NCBI RefSeq assembly: GCF_042665155.1 | Contig: NZ_JBHTCG010000006.1 | Location: 124,001-188,000 of the forward strand | Direction of reading: 5' to 3' | Origin: Sphaerisporangium rhizosphaerae | GTDB taxonomy: Bacteria; Actinomycetota; Actinomycetes; Streptosporangiales; Streptosporangiaceae | Length of the DNA stretch: 64,000 bases | The notes under the pieces: model-generated | Databases searched by the model: none | Seen by the model: the letters and a program-made list of their open reading frames with translations, nothing else | What the model was told of the DNA's origin: nothing | Position numbers and translations under genes: made by a program | Shown here: in pieces, positions 17,700 through 25,967 of the stretch | Numbering within the stretch: the stretch's first letter is position 1 | Layout: every line of letters begins with the position of its first letter

Positions 17700-18965
17700 T
17701 CATCGGTCCTGGGCCGTCTGTGGGCCGTCAGACCTGTGGTTCACGGCCTCATACGCCCTGTCTACGGCTCGTCGGGTACGCCCCTCACTGCTCGGCATCA
17801 GGTGCGTGTAGACCCTGAGCGTGAAGCCGGGGTCACTGTGTCCGAGGTACTGGCTCAGGGCCTTGATGTTCTCGCCGGCGTCGAGCAGCACGGAGGCGTA
17901 GAAGTGCCTGAGGGCATGCATGCCGTGCTCTCGCGCCGCCTGGTGACGCTCACCCTTGGTCGGTGCTGGGATGACGCCGGCGGCTACCAAAGCGGGCTTC
18001 CAGGCGAAGACGTTGAAGTCGCTCCGACGAACGGGGAAGCGGCCGTCCCGGGAGAAGAACAGCAGTTTGGTGAGCGGTGCGCCGTCCGGCGTACGCCAGG
18101 GAAGGGTGACCTTGGCGGGTGGAAACAGATCGGCGTGCGCCTTCAAAGCATCGGCTACTCGTGCCGGGAGGGGGACGTCACGCTCTTTCTCTCGCTTCGG
18201 CGGCGCGAATACAAGGTGACCGTTGATGACCTTGACCTGATGGGCGACGTGCAGCCAACCGCCGTCAAAGTCCACCTCATCGAGCGGCAGACCGAAGATT
18301 TCCCCCTGCCGTAGTCCGCAGCCGCTACCGAGGTCCACCATGGCCTGATAGCGCTTCGGCAGTCCAGCGCGGACAGCGAACACTCTCTCAGCCGTCCATG
18401 GCTGCACGCGGCCCCGCGCCGGCGCCGGGGCCGTTACCGATCGTGCGCTACATGGATTCTTGGAGAGAAGGCCGTCATCAACCGCGGCGGTGAATATGGC
18501 CGCTACGTTGCCGAAGATGACGCGGCGATACGACGACGTGGGAAGCGCGCTTTCCAGCTCACTCAGCCAGGCCCGAATGTGGCCAGGCTGGAACGAGTCG
18601 AGCGGGCGGGGGCCGAGATGGGGGATGGCGTGCCGGCGAATCTGCGACACGACGGAGTAGCGGGTGTTCAGGTCGGTGGTTTGGGATGCTAGCCACTGTT
18701 CTGCGTACTGCCTGAAGGTGATGCGGCCAGCGCGGGGATCAACGTACTGACCTCGGGACATGTCAGCCTCAATGCGGGCTAGCCACTCTTCCGCCTGGCG
18801 CTTCTGACGGTCGGGGAAAGAGCGGCTCTTTTCCGTGCCGTCAGGTCCGATGTAGCGGGCGCGGTACCGCAGGCCGGTGCCGTAGCGGTCGGTCCGTACG
18901 CGCTTGGGCTTACCGTCGGGTCCCGTCTCGTTCTTGTACCAGCGGTCTTGAATGTGTCCGGCCAA
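17700..18965 (-). CDS. int: Tyrosine-type site-specific integrase
   Basis: Catalyses integration and excision between attP and the glnA2 3' end. The 421-residue protein has an N-terminal arm-binding region, a SAM-like core-binding domain (about 80-180) and a catalytic domain with Arg219 (GCGLRQGEI), His350 and Arg353 (HALRHFYAS), His376 (YLGHSDP) and the nucleophile Tyr386 (RVYTHL). It lies immediately inside attL, as in other AICEs. The xis gene ends one base before its start codon, so the two are translated together. Confidence 0.95.
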   Translation of the reverse strand: MAGHIQDRWYKNETGPDGKPKRVRTDRYGTGLRYRARYIGPDGTEKSRSFPDRQKRQAEEWLARIEADMSRGQYVDPRAGRITFRQYAEQWLASQTTDLNTRYSVVSQIRRHAIPHLGPRPLDSFQPGHIRAWLSELESALPTSSYRRVIFGNVAAIFTAAVDDGLLSKNPCSARSVTAPAPARGRVQPWTAERVFAVRAGLPKRYQAMVDLGSGCGLRQGEIFGLPLDEVDFDGGWLHVAHQVKVINGHLVFAPPKREKERDVPLPARVADALKAHADLFPPAKVTLPWRTPDGAPLTKLLFFSRDGRFPVRRSDFNVFAWKPALVAAGVIPAPTKGERHQAAREHGMHALRHFYASVLLDAGENIKALSQYLGHSDPGFTLRVYTHLMPSSEGRTRRAVDRAYEAVNHRSDGPQTAQDR

Positions 18966-18966
18966 A

Positions 18967-19200
18967 TCAAGCCCTCCCGGCGGGTCGGGTCTGCTCTGCG
19001 ACCCAGGCGAGTACGGCGGTCAGGTCGTAGCGGAGGTGCCGGCCAGCGCGGAAGCCCGGCGGGCCGGTGCGCTTGCGTCGCCACTGGTAGACGGTCTCCA
19101 GCGGCACACGGAACAGATCGGCGATCTCGTCCGGTGTGAGAAAGCGCGGTCCGGCGAGCGCGCTGTTATCGATCGTGTGAAGGGGCGGGGCGGGGGCCAT
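18967..19200 (-). CDS. xis: Excisionase-like helix-turn-helix protein (AlpA/Xis type)
   Basis: A 77-residue protein with a MerR/AlpA-type helix-turn-helix: FLTPDEIADLFRVPLETVYQWRRKRTGPPGFRAGRHLRYDLTAV. Such proteins steer the integrase toward excision in pSAM2-like elements. GGAAGG lies about 10 bases before the chosen ATG; the frame stays open upstream through the repeat array but that part is not protein-like. It is directly upstream of int in the same operon. Confidence 0.85.
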   Translation of the reverse strand: MAPAPPLHTIDNSALAGPRFLTPDEIADLFRVPLETVYQWRRKRTGPPGFRAGRHLRYDLTAVLAWVAEQTRPAGRA

Positions 19201-19302
19201 CAGGCGAAAGTCCTTCCGATTCCGGGATCGGGCGGCAAGCGGTCGCGAACCTGGCGTTCGAGGGGTACCGCTGAAGACGTTGAGGTCGGGTTTGAGGGGG
19301 GT

Positions 19303-19475
19303 AGCCGTACCAGCCGTACCAGCCTCGTTTTTGCTGGTCAGGGCTGGTACGGCTTGTTCTGTGGTACGGCTCAAGCCGTACCAAGGTCGCTCGGTGGTAC
19401 GGCTTGAGCCGTACCAGGCGGCAAGCCGTACCGGGGCTGACCTGCGCTGTTGAGGCTGGTACGGCTGGTACGGCT
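19303..19475. repeat. Dyad-symmetric array of ten copies of AGCCGTACCA
   Basis: The 10-bp motif occurs forward at 19303, 19312, 19374, 19407 and 19424 (last base changed in that copy) and inverted at 19345, 19362, 19395, 19457 and 19466. Two pairs form perfect 22-bp palindromes (19362-19383, 19395-19416). All spacings mirror about position 19389, and the non-motif stretches at 19322-19344 and 19434-19456 are also largely inverted copies. It lies between xis and the replication genes and overlaps the 3' end of the DUF3631 gene. A replication origin, or the target of an element regulator, is the natural guess. Confidence 0.85.
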
Positions 19476-20621
19476 TCCCCTGCCGAAGGGGAGCACTTCG
19501 GCGGGCTCGGTTGTGGCCGGCGGGTCGTTTTCGACGCTGTTGGGCGTGGGGCAGTAGCGCGCCCATGCGTCGGTGAAGGCGGCGCGCTGGTAGCCCTTGG
19601 CCTGTCCGACGGGGGCGGGAAAGCGGATGGTGTCCGATCGGATTTCGTATTCGCGCAGGAGGGCGCCGAGCTTCATGGGGGTCAGGCCGGTGGGTCCGTA
19701 GTCGGCCCATCCGGCCTCAGGGTCGGCTTTGAGTCGCTCCAGCAGGGTGGCGGTGGGCAGAACGGAATCGGTGCCGAACGCGGTGCGGCAGTCGGTCAGC
19801 AGTCGGATACGGGTGGAGGTCTCGCTGTTGTCGTCGGCTTCGGCGGTGAGGGCGAGCACGGCGGCGCGGGCGCGGGCGGGCCAGGTGCCGCCGGCGTGGT
19901 CGGCGACGGCGACGAGGGGTTCCCAGGTGTCGGCGGCGCGGTCTTCCACGGGCATGGGCGGTTCGGCTTCCTGCAAGGTGTCGATGTCGGGTCGCAGCCA
20001 GGCGGCGAGCGCTTCGGCGAGCTGGCGGAGGTTGGGGCGGTCGCGCTTGTGCCGGTAGGGCGCGACCGACTCGCCGGGGCCGCGGCGGCGCATGCGGATG
20101 ACGACGGCGCGGTCTTCGATGGTGTCGGGCATGGCGCCGATGCCGGCGAGTGCGGCCATGGCGAACGTGGGGATGCTCTCCACGCGGTTGGTCGCGGCGT
20201 CGTAGCGCTTGGCCGGGCGGTTGCGCTGGTGGCCGGCGTTGAGCAGGCCGCGTAGGTCCTCGTTGCCGTCGGCCTTGGGACCGAAGATGGTGTCGGCCTC
20301 ATCGACCAGCATCGTGGGCGGGTCCTCGCTGATGGACCGGTAGATGGCGGCGGATGAGGAGTTGACGGTGATGAACGGGTCATGGCAGGTGGCTTCCACC
20401 ACGTCGAGCAAGCGGCTCTTACCGCATCGCTTCTCCGGGCCACGGATCACCAGGCGGGGCGCGTGCGCCCAGGCGAGTTGAGCGTGACTGGCGGCGATCC
20501 ACAGGGTGACGGCGTCGGCGGCCTCAGGTGTTGGCAGGATCACGTATCGGGTGAGCGCGTCGCGCAGGGCGTCCAGGAGGGCGGCGCCGTCGGTGTGCGG
20601 TTGGGCGTGGGGTGGGGTCAT
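19371..20621 (-). CDS. DUF3631-type P-loop ATPase, replication-associated
   Basis: The 416-residue protein has a Walker A loop in RGPEKRCGKSRLLDVV and a Walker B in TMLVDEADTIFG, followed by an arginine-rich segment (DTIEDRAVVIRMRRRGPGE), the pattern of DUF3631 proteins found with primases in mobile elements. A helicase or primase-helper role in element replication is inferred. The ATG at 20621 follows GGGAG. The last 35 residues (Arg/Ser/Thr/Pro-rich) are encoded by the palindromic repeat array, so this tail is probably shaped by the DNA site rather than by protein function. Confidence 0.8.
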   Translation of the reverse strand: MTPPHAQPHTDGAALLDALRDALTRYVILPTPEAADAVTLWIAASHAQLAWAHAPRLVIRGPEKRCGKSRLLDVVEATCHDPFITVNSSSAAIYRSISEDPPTMLVDEADTIFGPKADGNEDLRGLLNAGHQRNRPAKRYDAATNRVESIPTFAMAALAGIGAMPDTIEDRAVVIRMRRRGPGESVAPYRHKRDRPNLRQLAEALAAWLRPDIDTLQEAEPPMPVEDRAADTWEPLVAVADHAGGTWPARARAAVLALTAEADDNSETSTRIRLLTDCRTAFGTDSVLPTATLLERLKADPEAGWADYGPTGLTPMKLGALLREYEIRSDTIRFPAPVGQAKGYQRAAFTDAWARYCPTPNSVENDPPATTEPAEVLPFGRGSRTSRTSLNSAGQPRYGLPPGTAQAVPPSDLGTA

Positions 20622-20652
20622 GAGGGGATCTCCCGGGTGAGATGGCGGGTGG

Positions 20653-21549
20653 TCATGCGGCGACCGTGCGGGGGCGTTGGGCGCCTGCTTTGAGTCCCGC
20701 GGTGATGGTGTGGCTGATCTGTGAGGGGGTCTGTCCGACGGCGCCCCCTGCCTGTTCCAGCAGGCTTGTGACCTGTTGCTCGGTGATGGAGCCGCCCGCG
20801 ACGAGTTGGCCGAGCGCGACGGCGGCCACGTACAGCGCGCGGTTGCGCCCATGAGGTGGGGCGGTGGTCACCCGTTCGGCTTCGCGTTCCAGGGCGGCGC
20901 GCACGTAGGCGCTGACACGGGTGTCGGGAATGGGCAGGGTGATGGGGTGCTGCGGCGGTAGCGGCGGGGGTGAGAGCGGCTGTAACAGCCAGGGGGGCAA
21001 CGGGGCCGGGGTCGCGTTGTGGATCACCTGGTAGGTGCCGGTGCCGTCGGGTAGATCCACGAAGCTGCCGGGGCCGACGACGTAGCCCCCGTGGGCGCGA
21101 GTGTCGATGAGCCACCCCAACCGGCTTTGGGTGTTGCCCAGTTCGGCGCCGTTGGGTGCGGCGTAGTACAGGTGCAGGCCGCCGCGGCGGGTGTGAACTT
21201 GGAAGGTCTCCAGGGTCGGGAACGGTTGGCCGGCGCGTTCGCAGACCAGAGCGAGCACATCGGCGCCGCAGGTGACGCCCGGCAGGTCGAAGGGGGGCGG
21301 GGGGCGAAGCCCCTCCTTCTGCTTTGGGGTGTCCAGGTCTAGCACCACCAGGCGTGAGGGACCGCATGCAATGCCGATGTTGTAGGGGGCGCGGGTCCAC
21401 CAGCGGCGGATGGTGTCGGGGTTGGTGGTGGCGCGGGTCTGCCAGTGGTCGAGCCCGCGGGGTGGGACCTTTCCGCCGGGGGCCAGGGGGAAGACGTGCC
21501 AGCCGCGGGCGGCGGCGGCCAGGGCGTAGCGGGTGAGGTCAGCCGGCAT
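20653..21549 (-). CDS. Bifunctional DNA primase/polymerase (Prim-Pol) replication protein
   Basis: Begins with the Prim-Pol N-terminal pattern: YALAAAARGWHVFPLAPGGKVPP, then RAPYNIGIACGPSRLVVLDLDTPK carrying the acidic DLD metal site, and later LHLYYAAPNGAELGN and IDTRAHGGYVVGPGSFV with the catalytic His and Gly-rich turns. The C-terminal 80 residues are helical. In AICEs this class replaces RepSA as the replication initiator. The gene is 31 bases upstream of the DUF3631 gene and overlaps the previous small gene by 11 bases. Confidence 0.9.
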   Translation of the reverse strand: MPADLTRYALAAAARGWHVFPLAPGGKVPPRGLDHWQTRATTNPDTIRRWWTRAPYNIGIACGPSRLVVLDLDTPKQKEGLRPPPPFDLPGVTCGADVLALVCERAGQPFPTLETFQVHTRRGGLHLYYAAPNGAELGNTQSRLGWLIDTRAHGGYVVGPGSFVDLPDGTGTYQVIHNATPAPLPPWLLQPLSPPPLPPQHPITLPIPDTRVSAYVRAALEREAERVTTAPPHGRNRALYVAAVALGQLVAGGSITEQQVTSLLEQAGGAVGQTPSQISHTITAGLKAGAQRPRTVAA

Positions 21550-21709
21550 TGCTGGTGTCCTCCTTTGGGCGGCGTAGGCCGCGGAAGGGGCGTACGACTT
21601 TGGTGCCGTCGGTGCGTTGGATCAGGACGTTGCGGGGGCCGCCGCCGGGTCCCCAGCGGATGAGGACCACGACGGGGCGCCCGCGTTCGAGGTAGGTCCG
21701 GCCGATCAC
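21539..21709 (-). CDS. Small element protein, unknown function (56 aa)
   Basis: Starts with a GTG that overlaps the stop of the methyltransferase gene (GTGA), so it is translationally coupled. The protein has short beta-strand-like stretches (RPVVVLIRWG, RNVLIQR) and a basic Pro/Arg end. No family is recognised; similar small coupled genes occur beside methyltransferases in related elements. Confidence 0.6.
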   Translation of the reverse strand: MIGRTYLERGRPVVVLIRWGPGGGPRNVLIQRTDGTKVVRPFRGLRRPKEDTSNAG

Positions 21710-22920
21710 GCCGCGTTCCTGATGCCGGGTGCGAGGTGGTCGGGTAGGAGGTCGAGTAGGGCGGCGGTGGCCTGGGCGGGGAGCACGCCGTTGCCCAGGG
21801 CGTGCAACTGCTGGTTGCGGGTCAGGCCGGGGACGTCGGTGACCCATCCGGCGGGCAGGCCCATCAGCCATTCGACGAAGGCGGGGGCTAGGCGTCGTCG
21901 ATCGTCAGTTGGCCGGGGTGCCCGGCGGCCGGTGACGGCTTCCCAGCGGGCGATGGCGGGGGCGTAGGGTCCCCAATCCGGTGCGTCGCCGAGGGAAGGG
22001 TCAGGTCCCCGGAGCTGCCTCGCTGGTTGGGTCCGCCCTTGGTGCCGTCGGTCGCCTTCGGCGTCGGCAGGAGCACCTGTGACAGCGGCGGCCGGAAACC
22101 CTCGCTCGCGCGTCTGCCCGGTGTCCCGGTGTCGCTCGCCCTCGGGGTCGGCAGCAACGTGGCCACCTCGGCGGCCAGGCACAGGCCATGCCGGCCCGCT
22201 TCCTGCGAGGGTGAGCGCTTGGTCTGCCGGTTCTCCCGCTCCGACGCCCGAGGGGTCGGTAACAGGGAGACGGTGTGGCGCAGGTTCATCCCCCCGCGTG
22301 CCGCATGCCCGGTCCCGGTGCCCTCCGAGGTGGTCGGCGTCGGTAGCAGCGTCTCCACCGTCGTGGGCAGGTCGTCGGGGTAGCCGGGTCCCTTGCTGTC
22401 GCGTGCCCTCGGGGTCGGCAGGCCAGGCGAGGCAGAACCAGCGTTCGCGGCGGTGCGGGGCGCCGATGTCGGACGCTCGCAGACATGTCCAGTTCGCATC
22501 GAACCCGAGGCGGGCAAGGTCAGCGAGGACGACGTCAAGGCCAGGTCGCCGACCAACGATGGCCCGGACGTTCTCCAGCACGAGGAGTCGGGGTCGTAGC
22601 GCACCGATGGCGCGGGCGATGGTGAACCAAAGGCCACTTCGGGTGTCCTCCCGGATGCCGGCACCGCGTCCGGCGTAGCTGAGGTCTTGGCAGGGGAACC
22701 CGGCGGTGAGCACGTCCACGGGTTCGACGTCGGCCCATCGCACGGTGGTGATGTCGCCGAGGTTGGGCAGGTGGGGGAAGCGGTGGGCCAGTATGCGGGC
22801 GGCGGCGGGGCCGGGGTCGGCGACCCAGACCGGCCGGGCGCTGACCATCGCCGAGACGGCCAGGTCAAGGCCGCCGTACCCGGTGCACACCGACCCGGCG
22901 GTCAGCAGCGGGGGCGTCAT
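21706..22920 (-). CDS. DNA (cytosine-5-)methyltransferase
   Basis: C5 methyltransferase with motif I (GSVCTGYGGLDLAV), motif IV (TAGFPCQDLSYAGRG, catalytic Cys), motif VI (LVLENVRAI), motif VIII (APHRRERWFCLAW) and motif X (RNQQLHALGNGVLP). No restriction enzyme is encoded beside it, so it is a solitary enzyme, perhaps protecting the element from host restriction. The target-recognition region, about residues 190-320, is low in order in this frame, while another frame there encodes several LLPTPxASD-type units that I know from related enzymes. Start at 22920 is set by the ATGA overlap with the upstream gene. Confidence 0.87.
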   Translation of the reverse strand: MTPPLLTAGSVCTGYGGLDLAVSAMVSARPVWVADPGPAAARILAHRFPHLPNLGDITTVRWADVEPVDVLTAGFPCQDLSYAGRGAGIREDTRSGLWFTIARAIGALRPRLLVLENVRAIVGRRPGLDVVLADLARLGFDANWTCLRASDIGAPHRRERWFCLAWPADPEGTRQQGTRLPRRPAHDGGDAATDADHLGGHRDRACGTRGDEPAPHRLPVTDPSGVGAGEPADQALTLAGSGPAWPVPGRRGGHVAADPEGERHRDTGQTRERGFPAAAVTGAPADAEGDRRHQGRTQPARQLRGPDPSLGDAPDWGPYAPAIARWEAVTGRRAPRPTDDRRRLAPAFVEWLMGLPAGWVTDVPGLTRNQQLHALGNGVLPAQATAALLDLLPDHLAPGIRNAA

Positions 22921-23162
22921 CGGGTGCCGTCGCGGTGGAGGCGGCGGAAGTGGACGTACAGGCGCCAGCCGATGCGGGGGCGCATGCCGGTGCCGTCGCA
23001 GGTGCGGCAGGTGCGGCAGGTGCGGCAGGTGCGGCGGCGCTTGGCCGCGGACGCCGGGCGGCATCGCCGGCAGGTGCCCCACGGGGATGCGAGACAGAAG
23101 CCGACGTAACCGAGCGTGATGGCGGGTAGGCAGAGGACTAGCAGGGCGATGGCGGTTGCCAC
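22917..23162 (-). CDS. Small membrane protein with tandem CxxC pairs
   Basis: 81 residues: one N-terminal membrane helix (AIALLVLCLPAITLGYVGFCL), then a Cys-rich stretch CRRC...CRTCRTCRTC-DGTG, reminiscent of zinc-ribbon or DnaJ-type CxxCxGxG knuckles, then a basic end. The CRTC units come from a 9-base direct repeat (22997-23030). The stop overlaps the methyltransferase start (ATGA). Function unknown. Confidence 0.65.
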   Translation of the reverse strand: MATAIALLVLCLPAITLGYVGFCLASPWGTCRRCRPASAAKRRRTCRTCRTCRTCDGTGMRPRIGWRLYVHFRRLHRDGTR

Positions 23163-23239
23163 AGGGCCTCCCAGGCCGGTTTGCGGGGTTTTCGCAGGTG
23201 GGGCGCTAGACGCTAGGTCGCTGGTAGATCAGCGGATGG

Positions 23240-23291
23240 GGTGCTAGCGGGGGTGCTAGGTCTAGCGGGGGAAGGTGCTAGACCTAGCACC
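23240..23291. repeat. Four 8-bp GGTGCTAG repeats beside traB, candidate clt/TRS locus
   Basis: GGTGCTAG occurs at 23240, 23252 and 23274, and inverted at 23284-23291; the last two form an 18-bp palindrome. Related CTAG-bearing fragments lie at 23203-23217 and 23261. TraB translocases of Streptomyces plasmids bind plasmid-specific 8-bp repeats at the clt transfer locus, so this non-coding 137-bp gap at the 3' side of traB is a good candidate. Confidence 0.55.
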
Positions 23292-23301
23292 GGTTCGCCG
23301 G

Positions 23302-25581
23302 TCAGGCAGCGCCGCCGGACCCCTTCTTTCCGTCACGCTCGGTGATTGCGGTGGTGATGTCGTCGCGGGTGATGCCGCGCCGGTTGGCGCCCTTGCCGCC
23401 GCCCTCGGGCGTCCCCCACACCTGGCCGGTGCGCACGCCGTAGGGCTTGAGCGCGGTGGTGAGCTGGGCGGCGCGGGCATCGGCCTCCAGCTCCATCCAC
23501 GGCCCGTAGACCTCGGGCCGAAGCTCGGCCAGCCGCGCCACGACCACCTCGTTCCACACCTTGGCCTCGGACACGGCCACGACGGCGAGGATGTCGGCCA
23601 GCAGGTCATGAGCCGGTGCGGCCGGGGCAGGGGTCTCGCCGAGGGCGTGACCCGACAGCGTGCCGCCAGCCCGCCGAAGCGCGTAAGCGCGATCGGCGAT
23701 GAGCTGGGTTTCCGCAGTGTTCAGGTAGGCCGACTTGACGACCTTGGGCATCGGCGTGGCGCCGACCAGGTAGCCGGTACCGGCGTCGCCGCCCTTGTCC
23801 GGAGGGCCAGGGTTGAACATCGTGGCGCGGATGCCGTTCTTGTATGCCGAGGTGCCGAGGATCATGTCGTTCTCGATCTGGCCGGCCACCTTCAGGCAGA
23901 ACCGGATGGACACGTTCGCCGAGATGCCGGTAGGCAGACTGTCCTTGTCCGGGCGCTGGGTGGCCAGGATCAGCACCACGCCGAGGGCACGCCCCAACTT
24001 GATGATGAACTCGGCGTCCTCACCCGCCTTCGCCCCGTACGCAGGGTGGGCGAACAGGTTCTGGCACTCGTCGATGATGCACACCAGGGGGTGCAGGCCG
24101 AGGGAGCGCTTATCGGCGATCTGCCGGGTGACCTTCTTGTCCGGGCACAGGTCCGGGGGCAGCGTCTTGAGCGCGGCGGCGCGGCGCATGACCTCCTTGC
24201 GCAGCAGGGCCAGGGAGTCGGCGGCGTAGGCGATGGCCTCATCCTGGATGCCGGAGACGTAGCGGTGGCAGACCTTCTCATACGGGTCCAGATCGCCGCT
24301 GCCCTTCAGCTCGTGGAACCATCCCTCGGCGGTGGGGTCGAGCACCACGCCGGCGGCCAGCTCGCGCACCGAGGCGGTCTTGCCCTGGCCGGGCAGCGAG
24401 CCGATCAGCGCGTTGTTCTCGATGACCGGCACGGTGACCAGCCGACCGCGCGGGTCGTTGCCGAACGGGATGCCCTTGAACACATCGTGCGAGGCGGCCT
24501 TGAGCAGGGGGGACTTGACGATGGTCTTGGACAGGTCCTTGTCGCCGACCCACAGGATCAGCCGTCCCTCGTGGACGGAGGGGTCGCCCTCGGGCCAGAT
24601 GCAGCCCAACGGGCGGCGCAGCGCCCCGGACATGCGATCGCGCTTGTCGAGCACGTCGCCCACGGTCACGCCGTAGGGCAGGTCCAGGTCAGCGCGCCAG
24701 CCGGGGCCATCGCGGGTGATCGGGGCGACGAACCGGATGGCGTCCTTGGGGTTCTTGGCCATGGCCTGGGTGATGCCGGCGATGCCCAGCGCCGTCAGGG
24801 CGCGGATCACGATGTCACTGGTCAGCTTCTCCACGCTGGCGGGGATGACCGCGCGGTCGATCAGCGGCCGGTCGGCGGGCCTGCCGACCACACCGAGAAC
24901 GGCCAGGGCGACGGCCAGCGCACCCCACTGCGCGGACGTGGGGGCGGCGGCGACCGCGATGCCCACGATCAGCAGCGTCACCAGAGCGCCGAGGGTGGCC
25001 GGGACGCGCAGCCGCACGCGGGCGTCCCGCTGACGCGACAGCTTCAGGTAGTTCTCCGGGTCGGCCTTTTGGACCGCGGCCAGCCGTACCGGCTCGCCCT
25101 CCAGGTCGAAGGTCCACTTCACCATGCCGCCCACCAGCCGGACCAGCCCCCGCGGCGAGCGGGCGGCCAGCCGCCCGGCATACAGCGGGGTCCGGGTGGC
25201 CTGGTAACCGGCGACGTGGGCGTAATGCACACCGACCCAGCGAAGGGTGTGGACGGCCTCGGTACGCGAGCGCAGCCACAGCGGCACGATCGGCCGGCGG
25301 GTCCGCGCCTTGTTCTCCAGATCGGTCAGCCAGTCACGGCGCTCCCCGCCGGGCAGGTCAACCCGCACGACTTCGCCCTCCAACGCCGGGGACTCCGGCG
25401 CCGGGGTGGTGGGCGGGTAGGGGTGGCGGCCGGCGCGGGCGGTCTCGATCGAGACGACCTCGGCGCCGGGGCCGTCGTCGTCCCGCTCCGCCTCGGCCGG
25501 GCGGTCGGTGGTCGGCAGGGTGGTGGGCTGGTCGGGGTCGGTGGCCGGGCGGTGTTCGCTCGGGTCGTTGGGCGGGGTCAT
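23302..25581 (-). CDS. traB: TraB/FtsK-SpoIIIE-type conjugative DNA translocase
   Basis: Moves double-stranded element DNA between mycelia; in actinomycetes this single protein does conjugative transfer. 759 residues: a disordered N-terminus of about 85, two membrane segments near residues 200-240 (LGALVTLLIVGIAVAAAP and WGALAVALAVLGVVG), a RecA-like motor with Walker A around Lys401 (SLPGQGKTASV), Walker B (LVCIIDECQNLF) and the LILATQRPDKDSLPTGI motif, then a C-terminal winged-helix-like region for DNA recognition. The start overlaps the stop of the preceding gene by 4 bases. Confidence 0.92.
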   Translation of the reverse strand: MTPPNDPSEHRPATDPDQPTTLPTTDRPAEAERDDDGPGAEVVSIETARAGRHPYPPTTPAPESPALEGEVVRVDLPGGERRDWLTDLENKARTRRPIVPLWLRSRTEAVHTLRWVGVHYAHVAGYQATRTPLYAGRLAARSPRGLVRLVGGMVKWTFDLEGEPVRLAAVQKADPENYLKLSRQRDARVRLRVPATLGALVTLLIVGIAVAAAPTSAQWGALAVALAVLGVVGRPADRPLIDRAVIPASVEKLTSDIVIRALTALGIAGITQAMAKNPKDAIRFVAPITRDGPGWRADLDLPYGVTVGDVLDKRDRMSGALRRPLGCIWPEGDPSVHEGRLILWVGDKDLSKTIVKSPLLKAASHDVFKGIPFGNDPRGRLVTVPVIENNALIGSLPGQGKTASVRELAAGVVLDPTAEGWFHELKGSGDLDPYEKVCHRYVSGIQDEAIAYAADSLALLRKEVMRRAAALKTLPPDLCPDKKVTRQIADKRSLGLHPLVCIIDECQNLFAHPAYGAKAGEDAEFIIKLGRALGVVLILATQRPDKDSLPTGISANVSIRFCLKVAGQIENDMILGTSAYKNGIRATMFNPGPPDKGGDAGTGYLVGATPMPKVVKSAYLNTAETQLIADRAYALRRAGGTLSGHALGETPAPAAPAHDLLADILAVVAVSEAKVWNEVVVARLAELRPEVYGPWMELEADARAAQLTTALKPYGVRTGQVWGTPEGGGKGANRRGITRDDITTAITERDGKKGSGGAA

Positions 25582-25967
25582 GATGGGGTCACCTCGTGCG
25601 AGTTGTTGGAGCGGGCGGGGTGGCGGGGCGCGGCCGTTGTCTTGGCGGATGAGGCCGCGTCCCGCGTCGTGCCGGTGCCGGTGTTGGTACCGGCGTCGGC
25701 GGTGGTGAGGGGTGGCAGGTCGAGTTCGGCGCGTAGGTCGTTGATGACCACCAGCCGCATCTCGTTGGCCGGTGTGGGGTCGGTGAGGAGTTCGGCCAGA
25801 GTCAGGGCGGTGATGGCCTGGTCTCTGGTGAAGCGCCGGCCGGGGTGGCCGGTCACCTGCCAGGCGCCGCCGCGGTACTCGGCGGCGGCGGTGGTGGCGG
25901 CGCCGTCCGGGACGACGGGGCCGGTGGGGGTGAGGGTCATGGCGGCGGGGGTGATATGCAGGCCCAT
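25578..25967 (-). CDS. Hypothetical element protein upstream of traB
   Basis: 129 residues; an N-terminal beta-rich part (EYRGGAWQVTGHPGRRFTRDQAITALTLAELL) and a disordered Thr/Ala/Gly-rich C-terminus. It is coupled to traB by an ATGA overlap, and its ATG directly abuts the stop of the upstream gene. Small proteins in this position are usual in AICE transfer operons. Function unknown. Confidence 0.65.
   Translation of the reverse strand: MGLHITPAAMTLTPTGPVVPDGAATTAAAEYRGGAWQVTGHPGRRFTRDQAITALTLAELLTDPTPANEMRLVVINDLRAELDLPPLTTADAGTNTGTGTTRDAASSAKTTAAPRHPARSNNSHEVTPS

Noticed and set aside
17535..17700. tRNA gene as integration site
   Set aside because: No cloverleaf or TPsiC box is seen; the duplicated core is coding sequence of glnA2.
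19303..19475. CRISPR array
   Set aside because: Motif copies are 10 bp, in both orientations and mirror-spaced; there are no uniform spacers and no cas genes.
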